NCBI RefSeq assembly: GCF_002176815.1
Contig: NZ_CP021648.1
Location: 186,001-250,000 of the forward strand
Source of the DNA: Acidovorax sp. T1
GTDB taxonomy: Bacteria; Pseudomonadota; Gammaproteobacteria; Burkholderiales; Burkholderiaceae_C
Direction of reading: 5' to 3'
Length of the DNA: 64,000 nt
Positions 20,794 through 27,891 of this stretch are shown here, piece after piece. Position numbers and translations under genes: made by a program. Position 1 is the stretch's first letter. Each line of letters opens with the position of its first letter. The notes under the pieces are model-generated. The model worked only from the letters and a program-made list of their open reading frames with translations, was not told the origin of the DNA and did not search any database.

Positions 20794-21552
20794 TCAGCGC
20801 AGGAAGGCGTCGTAGCCCGTCTTGAGGATCAGGCTGCCCACGACCACGATGAAGATGCCCCGCACAAAGCCCGCGCCGTGCTTGAGCGCCATGTGCGTGC
20901 CCAGCAGGCTGCCCAGCACGTTGGCCACGGCGAGCGTCACGGCGTAGTGCCACCACACATGGCCCTTGGCGGCAAACAGCGCAATGGCGGCAATGTTGGT
21001 GGCGCAGTTGAGCAACTTGGCCGAGGCCGACGCGTTCAGAAAGTCGTAGCCCAGCAGCCGCACGAACAGGAAGACGAAGAAACTGCCAGTGCCGGGCCCG
21101 AAGAAGCCGTCATAAAAACCGATGAGCACACCGATCAGGCAGGCCGCCAGCACTTCGGCCCGGCCGGCATAGCGCGGTGTGTGGTGCCGACCCAGCTCCT
21201 TTTTGGCAAGCGTGTAGGCCAGCACGCCCAGCAGGACGAGCGGTAGCAGCTTGCGCAGGAAGTCGGCCGACATGACCGTGACCGTCCATGCGCCGGCGAA
21301 TGCGCCCACGAATCCGGCCGCTGCAGCGGGCAGCATGGCGGGCCAGCGGATCTGCACGCGCCGGCTGTACTGCCAGGTGGCCATGGCCGTTCCCCACACC
21401 GATGCCGCCTTGTTGGTGCCCAGCAGCGTGGCCGGTGGCGCGCCCGGAAAAGCCGCAAACAGCGCCGGCACCATCACCAGCCCCCCTCCGCCAACAATCG
21501 CATCCACAAAGCCTGCGAGCAGCGAGGCCAGGGTGATAAAAATCCATTCCAT
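20794..21552 (-). CDS. TauE/SafE (TSUP) family membrane permease
   Basis: A 252-residue inner-membrane protein with about eight hydrophobic segments. Two family repeats are seen: GFVDAIVGGGGLVMVPAL (about 14-31) and GFYDGFFGPGTGSFFVFLF (about 147-165). Members export organosulfur or sulfite-like anions; the substrate here is unknown. The gene is the last host gene before the accessory island, about 240 bp from the IS21 end. Confidence 0.9.
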   Translation of the reverse strand: MEWIFITLASLLAGFVDAIVGGGGLVMVPALFAAFPGAPPATLLGTNKAASVWGTAMATWQYSRRVQIRWPAMLPAAAAGFVGAFAGAWTVTVMSADFLRKLLPLVLLGVLAYTLAKKELGRHHTPRYAGRAEVLAACLIGVLIGFYDGFFGPGTGSFFVFLFVRLLGYDFLNASASAKLLNCATNIAAIALFAAKGHVWWHYAVTLAVANVLGSLLGTHMALKHGAGFVRGIFIVVVGSLILKTGYDAFLR

Positions 21553-21635
21553 CGCTGGATTCTCGCACCTGGTTTGCTATCAATTTAGAACTTGTATGCG
21601 CCGTGCTTCGTGCGGCGTGCGCGCAAAGCAGGCAA

Positions 21636-21668
21636 GAAAAAGGCGCCGGGATCGCCGGCGCCTGAAAA
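21636..21668 (-). terminator. Rho-independent terminator of a truncated transcript
   Basis: A perfect 8-bp GC stem (GGCGCCGG / CCGGCGCC, loop GATCG, 21642-21662) followed on the minus strand by five T. It would end a transcript coming from the right, but the IS21 element begins only 125 bp upstream on that strand. The sequence between (21669-21792) contains GAGGAGACATCTC but no gene I can name. It may be the tail of a gene, or a small RNA, cut by the IS. Confidence 0.7.
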
Positions 21669-21932
21669 AAGAATGCACCTCGTTGGGTGCTTGGATTTGA
21701 TTGTTGGTAGAGATGTCTCCTCGGGCCCCTCGCTTGGCACACCGAAGCGCGCTTTCGAGTGCCGCAACTTTAGCGGCTGCACTTCGGTCCCTGATGGCCA
21801 CCCAAATTCCCCCGTCTATGGCCACCTCAAACTCCCCCACCTGAACTGATCGGGGATAGGGGTTTAACGCCGGCGTCGTCGGCACCTGTTGGCAGGACAT
21901 TGATCCAGTCTTCCCCGAGGGAAGGCCAAGGA

Positions 21933-23567
21933 GTGAATGTCTTGAAGTCCAACCAACGCGCCACCATAGAGACACTGCTGGAGCGCAACACATCGCAACG
22001 CGAGATCGCCCGCATCACGGGCATCGACCGCAAGACGGTCAGGAGCTACCACCAGCGCTGGCTGGAGCAACTGCAGTCAAATTCCCCCGGGGTGGCCACC
22101 GGCTCGGCAGGTCAAATTCCCCCACCCTGGCCACCGGCTCCTGGGCCGGTGGCCACCTCCCTGTGCGAACCCTGGCGCGAGTTCATCGAAGCCCAGCTGC
22201 GGCTGAAGCGAAACGCCACGGCCATCTACCAGGACCTGGTCGACCAGCACGGCTTTGATGGCCAGTACAACTCGGTCAAACGCTTCTGTGCAAAGTTGCG
22301 GCACAAGGAGCCCGAGCAGTTCGATCGCCTGTCCTTCCTGCCCGGCGAGGAGATGCAGGTGGACTACGGCGAGGGCGCGCCCACCCGCGTGCCCGGCAGC
22401 GACCGGTACCGCAAGCCCCGCCTGTTCGTGGCCACCTTGCGGTATTCCCGTGCCAGTTTCCGGTGCGTGGTCTGGAAGTCCAGCCAGCAGATCTGGGCCG
22501 AGCTGCACGAGCGGGCCCTGCGGTACTTCGGGGGCTGCCCCCAGTACGTGGTGCTGGACAATCTGAAGGAAGGCGTCCTCAAGCCCGACCTGTACGAGCC
22601 CGATCTCAACCCGGTGTACGCCGCCGCCCTGGCGCACTACGGCGTGGTGGCCGACCCGGCGCGGGTGCGAGACCCCAACCGCAAGGGCACGGTGGAGCAT
22701 GCCATCGGCCATACCCAGGCCACGGCCTTGAAGGGCCGGCGCTTTGAGTCCATCGAGGCCCAGAACGAGTTCCTGGCGCACTGGGAGAAGAGCTGGGCAT
22801 CCAAGCGCATCCACGGCACCGAGCGACGCCAGGTGCAGGCCATGTTCGAGGAAGAGCGCAGCCACCTCAAACCCCTGCCAGTGCTGGGAATGCAGTATTT
22901 CGACGAGGCGGTGCGCACCGTCTGCGACGACAGCTGTGTGCGGGTGGATCACAGCAGCTACGCCGCTCGCCCGGCGAACATCGGCTCCAAGGTGTTGGTG
23001 CGCATCTACGCCCAGCGCATCGAGATTCGTGACATGCACACCCGTGCCTTGCTGCGCACCCACGCCAAGGCCGAGCGTCCCGGCACGGTGATTCTGCCCA
23101 TGGAGGAGCGGGTGTTCAATCCGTCTCGCGAGACCCGCCTGATCCTGCGTCAGGCCGGCGAGATTGGTGAGCACGCCAGCCGGCTGTGTGAGCTGCTCTT
23201 TGCCATCGAGGGTCGTGTCGGGCAGCGCAAGCTCTGGGGCATTGTGGGACTCATGCGCCGTTACCCGGCGCACTGCATCAATGCCGCCTGCGCCCAGGCC
23301 CTGGAGCAAGGGGTCTACAGCTACAAGCGCGTGCTGGCGCTGACCGAAGCCCTCTTTGCCCAGGCGATGGCGGCCATCGAGGCTACCTGCGGCGAAGCAC
23401 CCGCCGCCGGTGCCCACGCGCTGACGCAGCAGCATGAGCTCATCCGAGACGCTGAGGAGTACAGCGATCTCTTCGCGCTCGCCGCCGCCACGGCAAACAC
23501 CACCACCACCACCACCACCACCACCACCACCAACAACACCACCAACGCACCGGGAGTTCAGCCATGA
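21933..23567 (+). CDS. istA: IS21 transposase IstA
   Basis: A 544-residue DDE transposase. An N-terminal helix-turn-helix (TSQREIARITGIDRKTVRSY, about 20-39) is followed by an unusual Pro/Gly-rich stretch (48-75) encoded by internal copies of the terminal repeat. The RNase H-like catalytic core has candidate acidic residues D144 (MQVDYGEG), D209 (VVLDNLKEG) and E255 (KGTVEHAIG). A run of 11 Thr near the C-terminus is encoded by ACC repeats. GTG at 21933 with AAGGA just upstream is chosen; a TTG at 21900 also opens the frame. The stop overlaps the istB start. Confidence 0.92.
   Translation: MNVLKSNQRATIETLLERNTSQREIARITGIDRKTVRSYHQRWLEQLQSNSPGVATGSAGQIPPPWPPAPGPVATSLCEPWREFIEAQLRLKRNATAIYQDLVDQHGFDGQYNSVKRFCAKLRHKEPEQFDRLSFLPGEEMQVDYGEGAPTRVPGSDRYRKPRLFVATLRYSRASFRCVVWKSSQQIWAELHERALRYFGGCPQYVVLDNLKEGVLKPDLYEPDLNPVYAAALAHYGVVADPARVRDPNRKGTVEHAIGHTQATALKGRRFESIEAQNEFLAHWEKSWASKRIHGTERRQVQAMFEEERSHLKPLPVLGMQYFDEAVRTVCDDSCVRVDHSSYAARPANIGSKVLVRIYAQRIEIRDMHTRALLRTHAKAERPGTVILPMEERVFNPSRETRLILRQAGEIGEHASRLCELLFAIEGRVGQRKLWGIVGLMRRYPAHCINAACAQALEQGVYSYKRVLALTEALFAQAMAAIEATCGEAPAAGAHALTQQHELIRDAEEYSDLFALAAATANTTTTTTTTTTTNNTTNAPGVQP
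22076..22157. repeat. Internal copies of the IS21 terminal repeat inside istA
   Basis: Two direct units of TCAAATTCCCCC followed by TGGCCACCGGCTC, plus a third GGTGGCCACC, lie in frame inside istA. They match the motifs at both ends of the element. Confidence 0.8.
23499..23531 (+). repeat. (ACC)11 microsatellite in istA
   Basis: Eleven perfect ACC triplets encoding eleven threonines close to the IstA C-terminus. Slippage by one unit would keep the frame. Confidence 0.95.
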
Positions 23568-24328
23568 ACATGATCGAGATCGAACGCGCGCTGCGCGAGC
23601 TGCGCCTGTCCGGCATCGCCGAGACCCTGTCCACCCGCGTGATGCAGGCCCAGGCCGCCCAGCAGCCTTTCCTGGAGACCTTCGCCGCCATGCTGCAAGA
23701 CGAGCTGGACCGCCGGCGCTCTCGCCTGACCGAGCGCCGCTTCAAGCGCTCGGGTCTGGATGAGCGCCCCTCGCTGGCTGACTTCGACTGGCGTTTCAAC
23801 CCGAAGCTGCCGCGCAGCGCCTGCTTCGAGTTGCACACCCTGAAGTTCATCGGCGAGGGGGCCAACGCGCTGATCATCGGCAAGCCGGGCACCGGCAAGA
23901 GCCATGTGGCCAAGGCCGTGGCCTACCAGGCCACGCTGCAGGGCTATGACGTGCGTTACCTGGAAGCCGACACCGAGTTCGCCCGTTACGCGCTGGCCAC
24001 TACGGCAGAGCGCACCGAGCTGCTCAAGGACTGGGTCGCGCCGGACCTGCTCGTCCTCGATGACCTGTTCCTGGCCAGACGCATCAGCGAGCATGCCGCT
24101 GAAGTCCTACAGGCCATCGTGCACCAGCGCTACAAGCTGCGCCGCGCTGTTCTCATCACGTCCAACCGCGTGGTGCAGGACTGGGGCAAATACCTCGGCG
24201 ACGCCACCATGGCCAGCACCATCCTGGATCGCCTCATGCACCGCTGCGCGATGCTGGAGTTCGAGGGCAAGAGCTACCGCCTCAAGGAGGCCGCTGCACG
24301 CATCGCCATCACACCCGAGTCGTCATAA
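23564..24328 (+). CDS. istB: IS21 helper ATPase IstB
   Basis: A 254-residue AAA+ ATPase that helps IstA select and remodel the target DNA. Walker A IIGKPGTGKSH (about 104-114), Walker B DLLVLDDLFLA (about 162-172) and a sensor Asn in VLITSNRVVQDW are present. Translation is probably coupled to istA through the ATGA overlap. Length is normal, with no frameshift. Confidence 0.95.
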   Translation: MNMIEIERALRELRLSGIAETLSTRVMQAQAAQQPFLETFAAMLQDELDRRRSRLTERRFKRSGLDERPSLADFDWRFNPKLPRSACFELHTLKFIGEGANALIIGKPGTGKSHVAKAVAYQATLQGYDVRYLEADTEFARYALATTAERTELLKDWVAPDLLVLDDLFLARRISEHAAEVLQAIVHQRYKLRRAVLITSNRVVQDWGKYLGDATMASTILDRLMHRCAMLEFEGKSYRLKEAAARIAITPESS

Positions 24329-24477
24329 TCCGACCGTCCTGCCTGGGGGAATTTGGGGTGGCCAAGGGTGGGGGAATTTGACCTGGCCATCGGGGCTTCG
24401 GTGGTGCATTGGGAGTTTCCCGCACCCATTTGCAGGGCCTCCAATGCCGCTTTTGCCCCGAATTGGCGGGCTCTGGC

Positions 24478-24493
24478 TGGCATGGCTTGTGCA
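24478..24493 (+). promoter_or_regulatory. Sigma-54 (-24/-12) promoter, formerly of amt
   Basis: TGGCATGGCTTGTGCA fits the sigma-54 consensus TGGCACG-N4-TTGCA with GG and GC exactly ten bases apart. It points toward amt, and its expected start site (near 24503) coincides with the transposon insertion point. An imperfect dyad (GGTGC at 24403, GCACC at 24422) lies about 80-100 bp before that start and could be an activator site, but this is speculative. Confidence 0.75.
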
Positions 24494-24506
24494 ACGCGCT
24501 TGTAAC

Positions 24507-24531
24507 TGTCGTTTTCAGAAGGCGACTGCAC
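24507..24531 (+). repeat. Tn402-type terminal inverted repeat (IRt end)
   Basis: Begins TGTCGTTTTCAGAAGGCGAC. A second, subterminal copy of the TniA-binding type motif (TTCAGTAGTCGTATGCAC) lies at 24583-24600, as in Tn402 and Tn5053 ends. Preceded by GTAAC. Confidence 0.9.
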
Positions 24532-24710
24532 CGGTTCATTGGGTTGGCCGTACCGAGTGCATAGGACTGCTGACACGACCTGTTCAGTAGTCGTATGCAC
24601 GAGCCGCCGCGAGGGGATGGGATTGCTCAGGAGTCCCCTGCACGATGCTGTCTTGCGCCGTCACTTTACTAACCATAAACACCCTTTGTATGCCTTAGAC
24701 AGAATTACGG

Positions 24711-24781
24711 GTTAAGTGACAATTTTTGACGACCGGCACGTTCTGGCTCACACTGTCACATAATCGAACGTATATGTGACA
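24711..24781. other. Putative res site for the TniR-type resolvase
   Basis: An inverted repeat, TGTCACATA - 10 nt - TATGTGACA (24754-24781), with related TGAC/GTCA motifs upstream (GTGACA near 24716), lies just before the resolvase start. This matches a serine-resolvase res region used to resolve cointegrates. Confidence 0.7.
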
Positions 24782-24790
24782 GGCGAAGAG

Positions 24791-25414
24791 ATGTTGATCG
24801 GCTATATGCGGGTGTCGAAAGCGGACGGATCCCAATCCACCAATTTGCAGCGCGATGCGCTCATCGGCGCCGGCGTGAGTCCTGCCCATCTCTACGAGGA
24901 TCTGGCATCAGGCCGACGCGATGATCGCCCAGGGTTGGCTGCTTGCCTGAAGGCGCTTCGTGAAGGGGATACGCTGATCGTATGGAAGCTCGATCGGCTC
25001 GGCCGCGATCTGCGCCACCTGATCAATACCGTGCACGACCTGACTGCGCGTAGCGTGGGACTGAAGGTCCTGACCGGTCACGGTGCAGCGGTCGACACGA
25101 CGACTGCCGCCGGCAAGCTTGTGTTCGGCATTTTTGCTGCGCTGGCAGAGTTCGAGCGGGAGTTGATTTCCGAGCGAACGGTCGCCGGGCTTGTCTCGGC
25201 GCGCGCTCGCGGCAGGAAAGGGGGGCGCCCCTTCAAGATGACCGCCGCCAAGCTACGCCTGGCGATGGCCAGCATGGGGCAACCGGAAACCAAGGTGGGC
25301 GATCTCTGCGAAGAACTGGGGATTACCCGGCAGACGCTCTACCGGCATGTGTCACCCAAGGGAGAGCTGCGACCAGACGGCGTAAAGCTGCTCTCCCGAG
25401 GTTCAGCCGCATAG
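24791..25414 (+). CDS. tniR: Serine resolvase, TniR/TniC type
   Basis: A 207-residue site-specific recombinase that resolves cointegrates formed by replicative transposition. The catalytic Ser is in GYMRVSKADGSQ near the N-terminus. The arginine-bearing WKLDRLGRDLRHL and GIFAALAEFERELISER follow, and a C-terminal helix-turn-helix is seen at LCEELGITRQTLYRHV. This resembles the resolvase of Tn402-class elements. ATG 24791 is preferred to GTG 24776 because the latter overlaps the res palindrome. It converges on the cassette, as in Tn402. Confidence 0.9.
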   Translation: MLIGYMRVSKADGSQSTNLQRDALIGAGVSPAHLYEDLASGRRDDRPGLAACLKALREGDTLIVWKLDRLGRDLRHLINTVHDLTARSVGLKVLTGHGAAVDTTTAAGKLVFGIFAALAEFERELISERTVAGLVSARARGRKGGRPFKMTAAKLRLAMASMGQPETKVGDLCEELGITRQTLYRHVSPKGELRPDGVKLLSRGSAA

Positions 25415-25507
25415 TAGCGGCGACCTGGAACGAGGCTGTTCAGTGCGGCAACGATCCGATTGCCGGTGTCGACCCGATGCAGCCGTCCAGCTTTGACGGA
25501 AGCTGTC

Positions 25508-25567
25508 GTTCAACGCCTGAATTAAGCCGCGCCGCGAAGCGGCGTCGGCTTGAATGAATTGTTAGAT
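25508..25567 (-). other. attC recombination site of the qac cassette
   Basis: About 60 bp. Read on the minus strand it runs from the inverse core ATCTAAC through a strong imperfect hairpin (AGCCGACGCCGC / GCGGCGCGGCTT) to the core GTTGAAC (GTTRRRY). This is the aadA/qac-type attC. It lies just after the qac stop, so the cassette is complete at this end. Confidence 0.9.
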
Positions 25568-25577
25568 GCCAACCCGG

Positions 25578-25910
25578 TCAATGTGCGCTGACCTTGGATA
25601 GCAGGTTTAGAACGGCGACGCCACTGACGATAAGTCCCATGCCAATGAACGCCCAGAAGTCTAGTTTTTGGCCATGGAAAATCCAAGCAATAGCTGCCAC
25701 AAGCACGATGCCAAGCCCAGCCCATACAGCGTAAGCAATACCGACCGGAATGGACTTGAGCGCGAGAGACAAGAAATAGAACGCAAGCCCGTAGCCAGCC
25801 ACAACTACAACGGAAGGAACTAACCTAGTGAATCCATGGCTAGACTTCAGTGCGGAAGTTGCGATGACCTCGCCAAAGATTGCAACAGCCAGAAATATCC
25901 AGTTCTTCAC
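25578..25910 (-). CDS. qacF: Small multidrug resistance efflux protein, QacF/QacH type
   Basis: A 110-residue four-helix inner-membrane proton antiporter that exports quaternary ammonium biocides and cationic dyes. The essential Glu14 is in [12 protein letters not shown], and [20 protein letters not shown] and [17 protein letters not shown] are family signatures; the whole protein reads like QacF/QacH/QacL rather than QacE-delta1. GTG start with AGAGGAG seven bases before it. The symbol names the closest group I recognise, not a tested allele. It is an integron cassette facing the resolvase gene; without intI no Pc promoter is present. Confidence 0.9.
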   Translation of the reverse strand: MKNWIFLAVAIFGEVIATSALKSSHGFTRLVPSVVVVAGYGLAFYFLSLALKSIPVGIAYAVWAGLGIVLVAAIAWIFHGQKLDFWAFIGMGLIVSGVAVLNLLSKVSAH

Positions 25911-26024
25911 GCGCAATCTCCTCTACGGTATGAAGGAGAAATTGTAGTGGCTATGAGTTGCCAAAAACAGTCTTGCGGCTATCGATTTTCTGTGAGCATA
26001 CGCAACGCCAAATCTGGCATCTAA

Positions 26025-26464
26025 ATTTATTTGGCGAAATTTGTTCAATTGTACTTGACGCTCACACAAAAAATCTCTATCATATATAAAAAACACGAAG
26101 CATCATAGGTTTATCTAGTTTAGGGAAAGAGAAAATAACTTTTTCATGAGTTGAACAACAGCGGCAAACTATTAAAAAGCTAAAAAGAGGAGTTGACTTG
26201 TAAAAATTTTGATTGCACGGCCTTATCTATGATAGGCGCGACAAAATGATAGGAGGCATTCACCTTGTTTAGCAGCACAGGCATAAGATTTGATTTACAT
26301 TTCTGATGCAATTATAATGGTGGGCAAGAATGGCCGAAATACATAATAAACAGTCATTCCTCAATCCAGTCTTCAATTGCGGCCGCCTTCGTTTATTTTT
26401 GGCTTCCGCCACCTAGATGATGTTATTTATTCAAAAAATTTTTAGAAAAAAAGGAGAAATGATT
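26025..26464 (+). promoter_or_regulatory. AT-rich leader with putative promoter
   Basis: Base composition drops sharply at 26025, directly at the cassette boundary. A good sigma-70 type promoter, TTGACG - 17 bp - TATCAT, lies at 26055-26083 and reads toward the reductase gene. AGGAGG near 26251 is followed by a 13-codon frame starting TTG at 26265, too short to judge. No other gene is visible in these 440 bp. Confidence 0.55.
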
Positions 26465-27328
26465 ATGTCAATTGCGGTTACAGGTGCTACTGGTCAACTC
26501 GGTGGGCTTGTGATTCAACATTTGCTCAAAAAAGTTCCCGCCAGTCAAATCATTGCCATCGTGCGTAATGTTGAAAAAGCCTCTACTCTTGCCGATCAAG
26601 GCGTGGAAGTTCGCCATGGCGACTATAATCAACCGGAATCTCTTCAAAAGGCTTTTGCAGGTGTCTCCAAGCTGCTCTTTATCTCAGGTCCGCATTATGA
26701 TAATACGCTTCTTATCGTTCAACATGCAAATGTCGTAAAAGCTGCCAGAGATGCGGGAGTCAAACATATTGCTTACACAGGATATGCCTTTGCTGAGGAA
26801 TCAATAATTCCCCTTGCACACGTACATTTAGCAACGGAATATGCCATCCGTACGACCAATATCCCGTATACTTTCCTGCGTAATGCCTTATATACGGACT
26901 TTTTTGTAAATGAGGGGCTGCGCGCATCCATAGAGTCTGGAGCAATTGTTACGAATGCGGGAAGCGGGATCGTTAATTCAGTAACACGCAATGAACTTGC
27001 TTTGGCTGCCGCAACGGTTCTTACAGAGGAAGGGCATGAAAACAAAACGTATAACCTTGTTTCCAATCAACCGTGGACCTTTGATGAACTTGCCCAAATT
27101 CTCTCCGAGGTTTCCGGCAAAAAAGTCGTGCATCAGCCTGTCTCATTCGAAGAAGAGAAAAATTTCCTCGTAAACGCTGGTGTCCCTGAGCCGTTTGCTG
27201 AAATTACGGCAGCGATCTATGACGCGATTTCCAAAGGAGAAGCGTCCAAAACATCAGATGATCTGCAAAAACTGATCGGATCCTTGACCCCTCTGAAGGA
27301 AACCGTAAAACAAGCCCTGAAAATGTAA
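26465..27328 (+). CDS. NmrA-like NAD(P)-binding reductase of Firmicutes type
   Basis: A 287-residue atypical short-chain dehydrogenase. The dinucleotide-binding motif GATGQLGG is at residues 7-14, followed by an NmrA/QorB-like pattern (HGDYNQPESLQKAF, then HIAYTGYAFAEE, YTFLRNALYTDFF and TYNLVSNQPWTFDELA). Relatives include NAD(P)H:quinone reductase type 2 and NmrA-like sensors; the actual substrate is unknown. Codon use is AT-rich with a strong AAGGAG site eight bases before ATG 26465, quite unlike neighbours and typical of Bacillus-like genomes. It is followed by a terminator, so it came with its own expression unit. Confidence 0.8.
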   Translation: MSIAVTGATGQLGGLVIQHLLKKVPASQIIAIVRNVEKASTLADQGVEVRHGDYNQPESLQKAFAGVSKLLFISGPHYDNTLLIVQHANVVKAARDAGVKHIAYTGYAFAEESIIPLAHVHLATEYAIRTTNIPYTFLRNALYTDFFVNEGLRASIESGAIVTNAGSGIVNSVTRNELALAAATVLTEEGHENKTYNLVSNQPWTFDELAQILSEVSGKKVVHQPVSFEEEKNFLVNAGVPEPFAEITAAIYDAISKGEASKTSDDLQKLIGSLTPLKETVKQALKM

Positions 27329-27436
27329 GAATTGACCAAATGACATAAAATGAAAAAACAGAACATCCAATGACTGCAAACTCGTGACCTGCTTTATCTT
27401 AGTTCGAAAATAAGCCCTGTCACGCAGACAGACATT

Positions 27437-27486
27437 AACAGCCTGAGACCTAAAATTACATAAGGACTCAGGCTGTTTTATTTCTT
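27437..27486 (+). terminator. Rho-independent terminator after the reductase gene
   Basis: A 9-bp stem (CAGCCTGAG / CTCAGGCTG) with a 19-nt loop is followed by TTTTATTTCTTTT. Stem and T tract are typical of low-GC Gram-positive terminators. Confidence 0.85.
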
Positions 27487-27840
27487 TTGATCACGTTGGC
27501 GGATTTAAAAACGAAACGAGAGTATATCATCTTTTACAAAAGGGGGTTTAGGGCGACAGTTCTGCCGCATAACATCGGGATGTCGGATAACATGTTCTGC
27601 AACCTTCTGTTTAGAATAAGAAATATCGCGCAAGGCAAGATAACAACGCAGGTAAAGCAGCAGCTGGCATGGTGTGTGGTCTGATCGATTCCGGGCACAG
27701 GCGTATAGCATATCCTCCCGCCGGGGTGGCCGCTATCCGGAGCGCTTGATGACCGGCCGCTCCTGGCCGCCTGCCGCCCGTCATTCCCTGATGGGTTCAA
27801 CCCCCTTTGCTGCTGTAGTGCATTCGGCTTCTGACATTTG
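27487..27840. other. Junction region between foreign block and IRi
   Basis: AT-rich sequence continues to about 27670, then GC rises. From about 27780 the minus strand resembles the outer 5' end of class 1 integrons next to IRi, including a subterminal TniA-type motif at 27818-27836 (GTGCATTCGGCTTCTGACA). Short open frames on both strands have no recognisable features. No intI sequence is seen. Confidence 0.55.
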
Positions 27841-27865
27841 GCGCAGCCGTCTTCTGAAAACGACA
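27841..27865 (-). repeat. Tn402-type terminal inverted repeat (IRi end)
   Basis: The minus strand reads TGTCGTTTTCAGAAGACGGC and then TGCGC, differing from the other end at three of 25 positions. It is followed directly by the target duplication GTAAC. Confidence 0.92.
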
Positions 27866-27891
27866 GTAACAATATGCGAAAGGGAGCGCTT

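Larger units (their letters stand above)
21793..24391. mobile_element. IS21-family insertion sequence (istA-istB)
   Basis: About 2.6 kb. Both ends begin GATGGCCA in inverted orientation, and each end carries two copies of a binding motif (GGCCACC-CAAATTCCCCC-type). The two genes overlap as ATGA, the standard IS21 layout. Flanks adjoining the two ends do not show a direct repeat, so no target duplication is visible. Genes appear intact, so the element may be active. Exact outermost base is uncertain by 1-2 nt. Confidence 0.9.
24507..27865. mobile_element. Tn402-like non-autonomous transposon / integron derivative
   Basis: A 3,359-bp element bounded by 25-bp inverted repeats (22 of 25 matching) starting TGTCGTTTTCAGAAG, the IRt/IRi type of Tn402, and flanked by a perfect 5-bp target duplication GTAAC (24502-24506 and 27866-27870). 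Order from the left: IRt, res site, resolvase gene, attC, qac cassette (reverse), AT-rich block with a reductase gene, IRi. This keeps the Tn402/class 1 integron order but tniA, tniB, tniQ and an integrase gene are missing, so transposition would need Tni proteins supplied in trans. Confidence 0.92.

Noticed and set aside
24400..24440. GGTGC...GCACC dyad upstream of the sigma-54 promoter as an NtrC binding site.
   Set aside because: The half-site order is opposite to the usual NtrC GCAC...GTGC pattern; kept only as a weak remark.
26379..26386. GCGGCCGC octamer (NotI site) next to CAATTG in an AT-rich stretch, hinting at a cloning junction.
   Set aside because: One 8-bp motif is too little, and the natural GTAAC duplication and terminal repeats explain the element without laboratory origin.
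27487..27684. Short open frames on both strands in the AT-rich block near IRi.
   Set aside because: No ribosome site, no motif, and composition near random; likely degenerate DNA.
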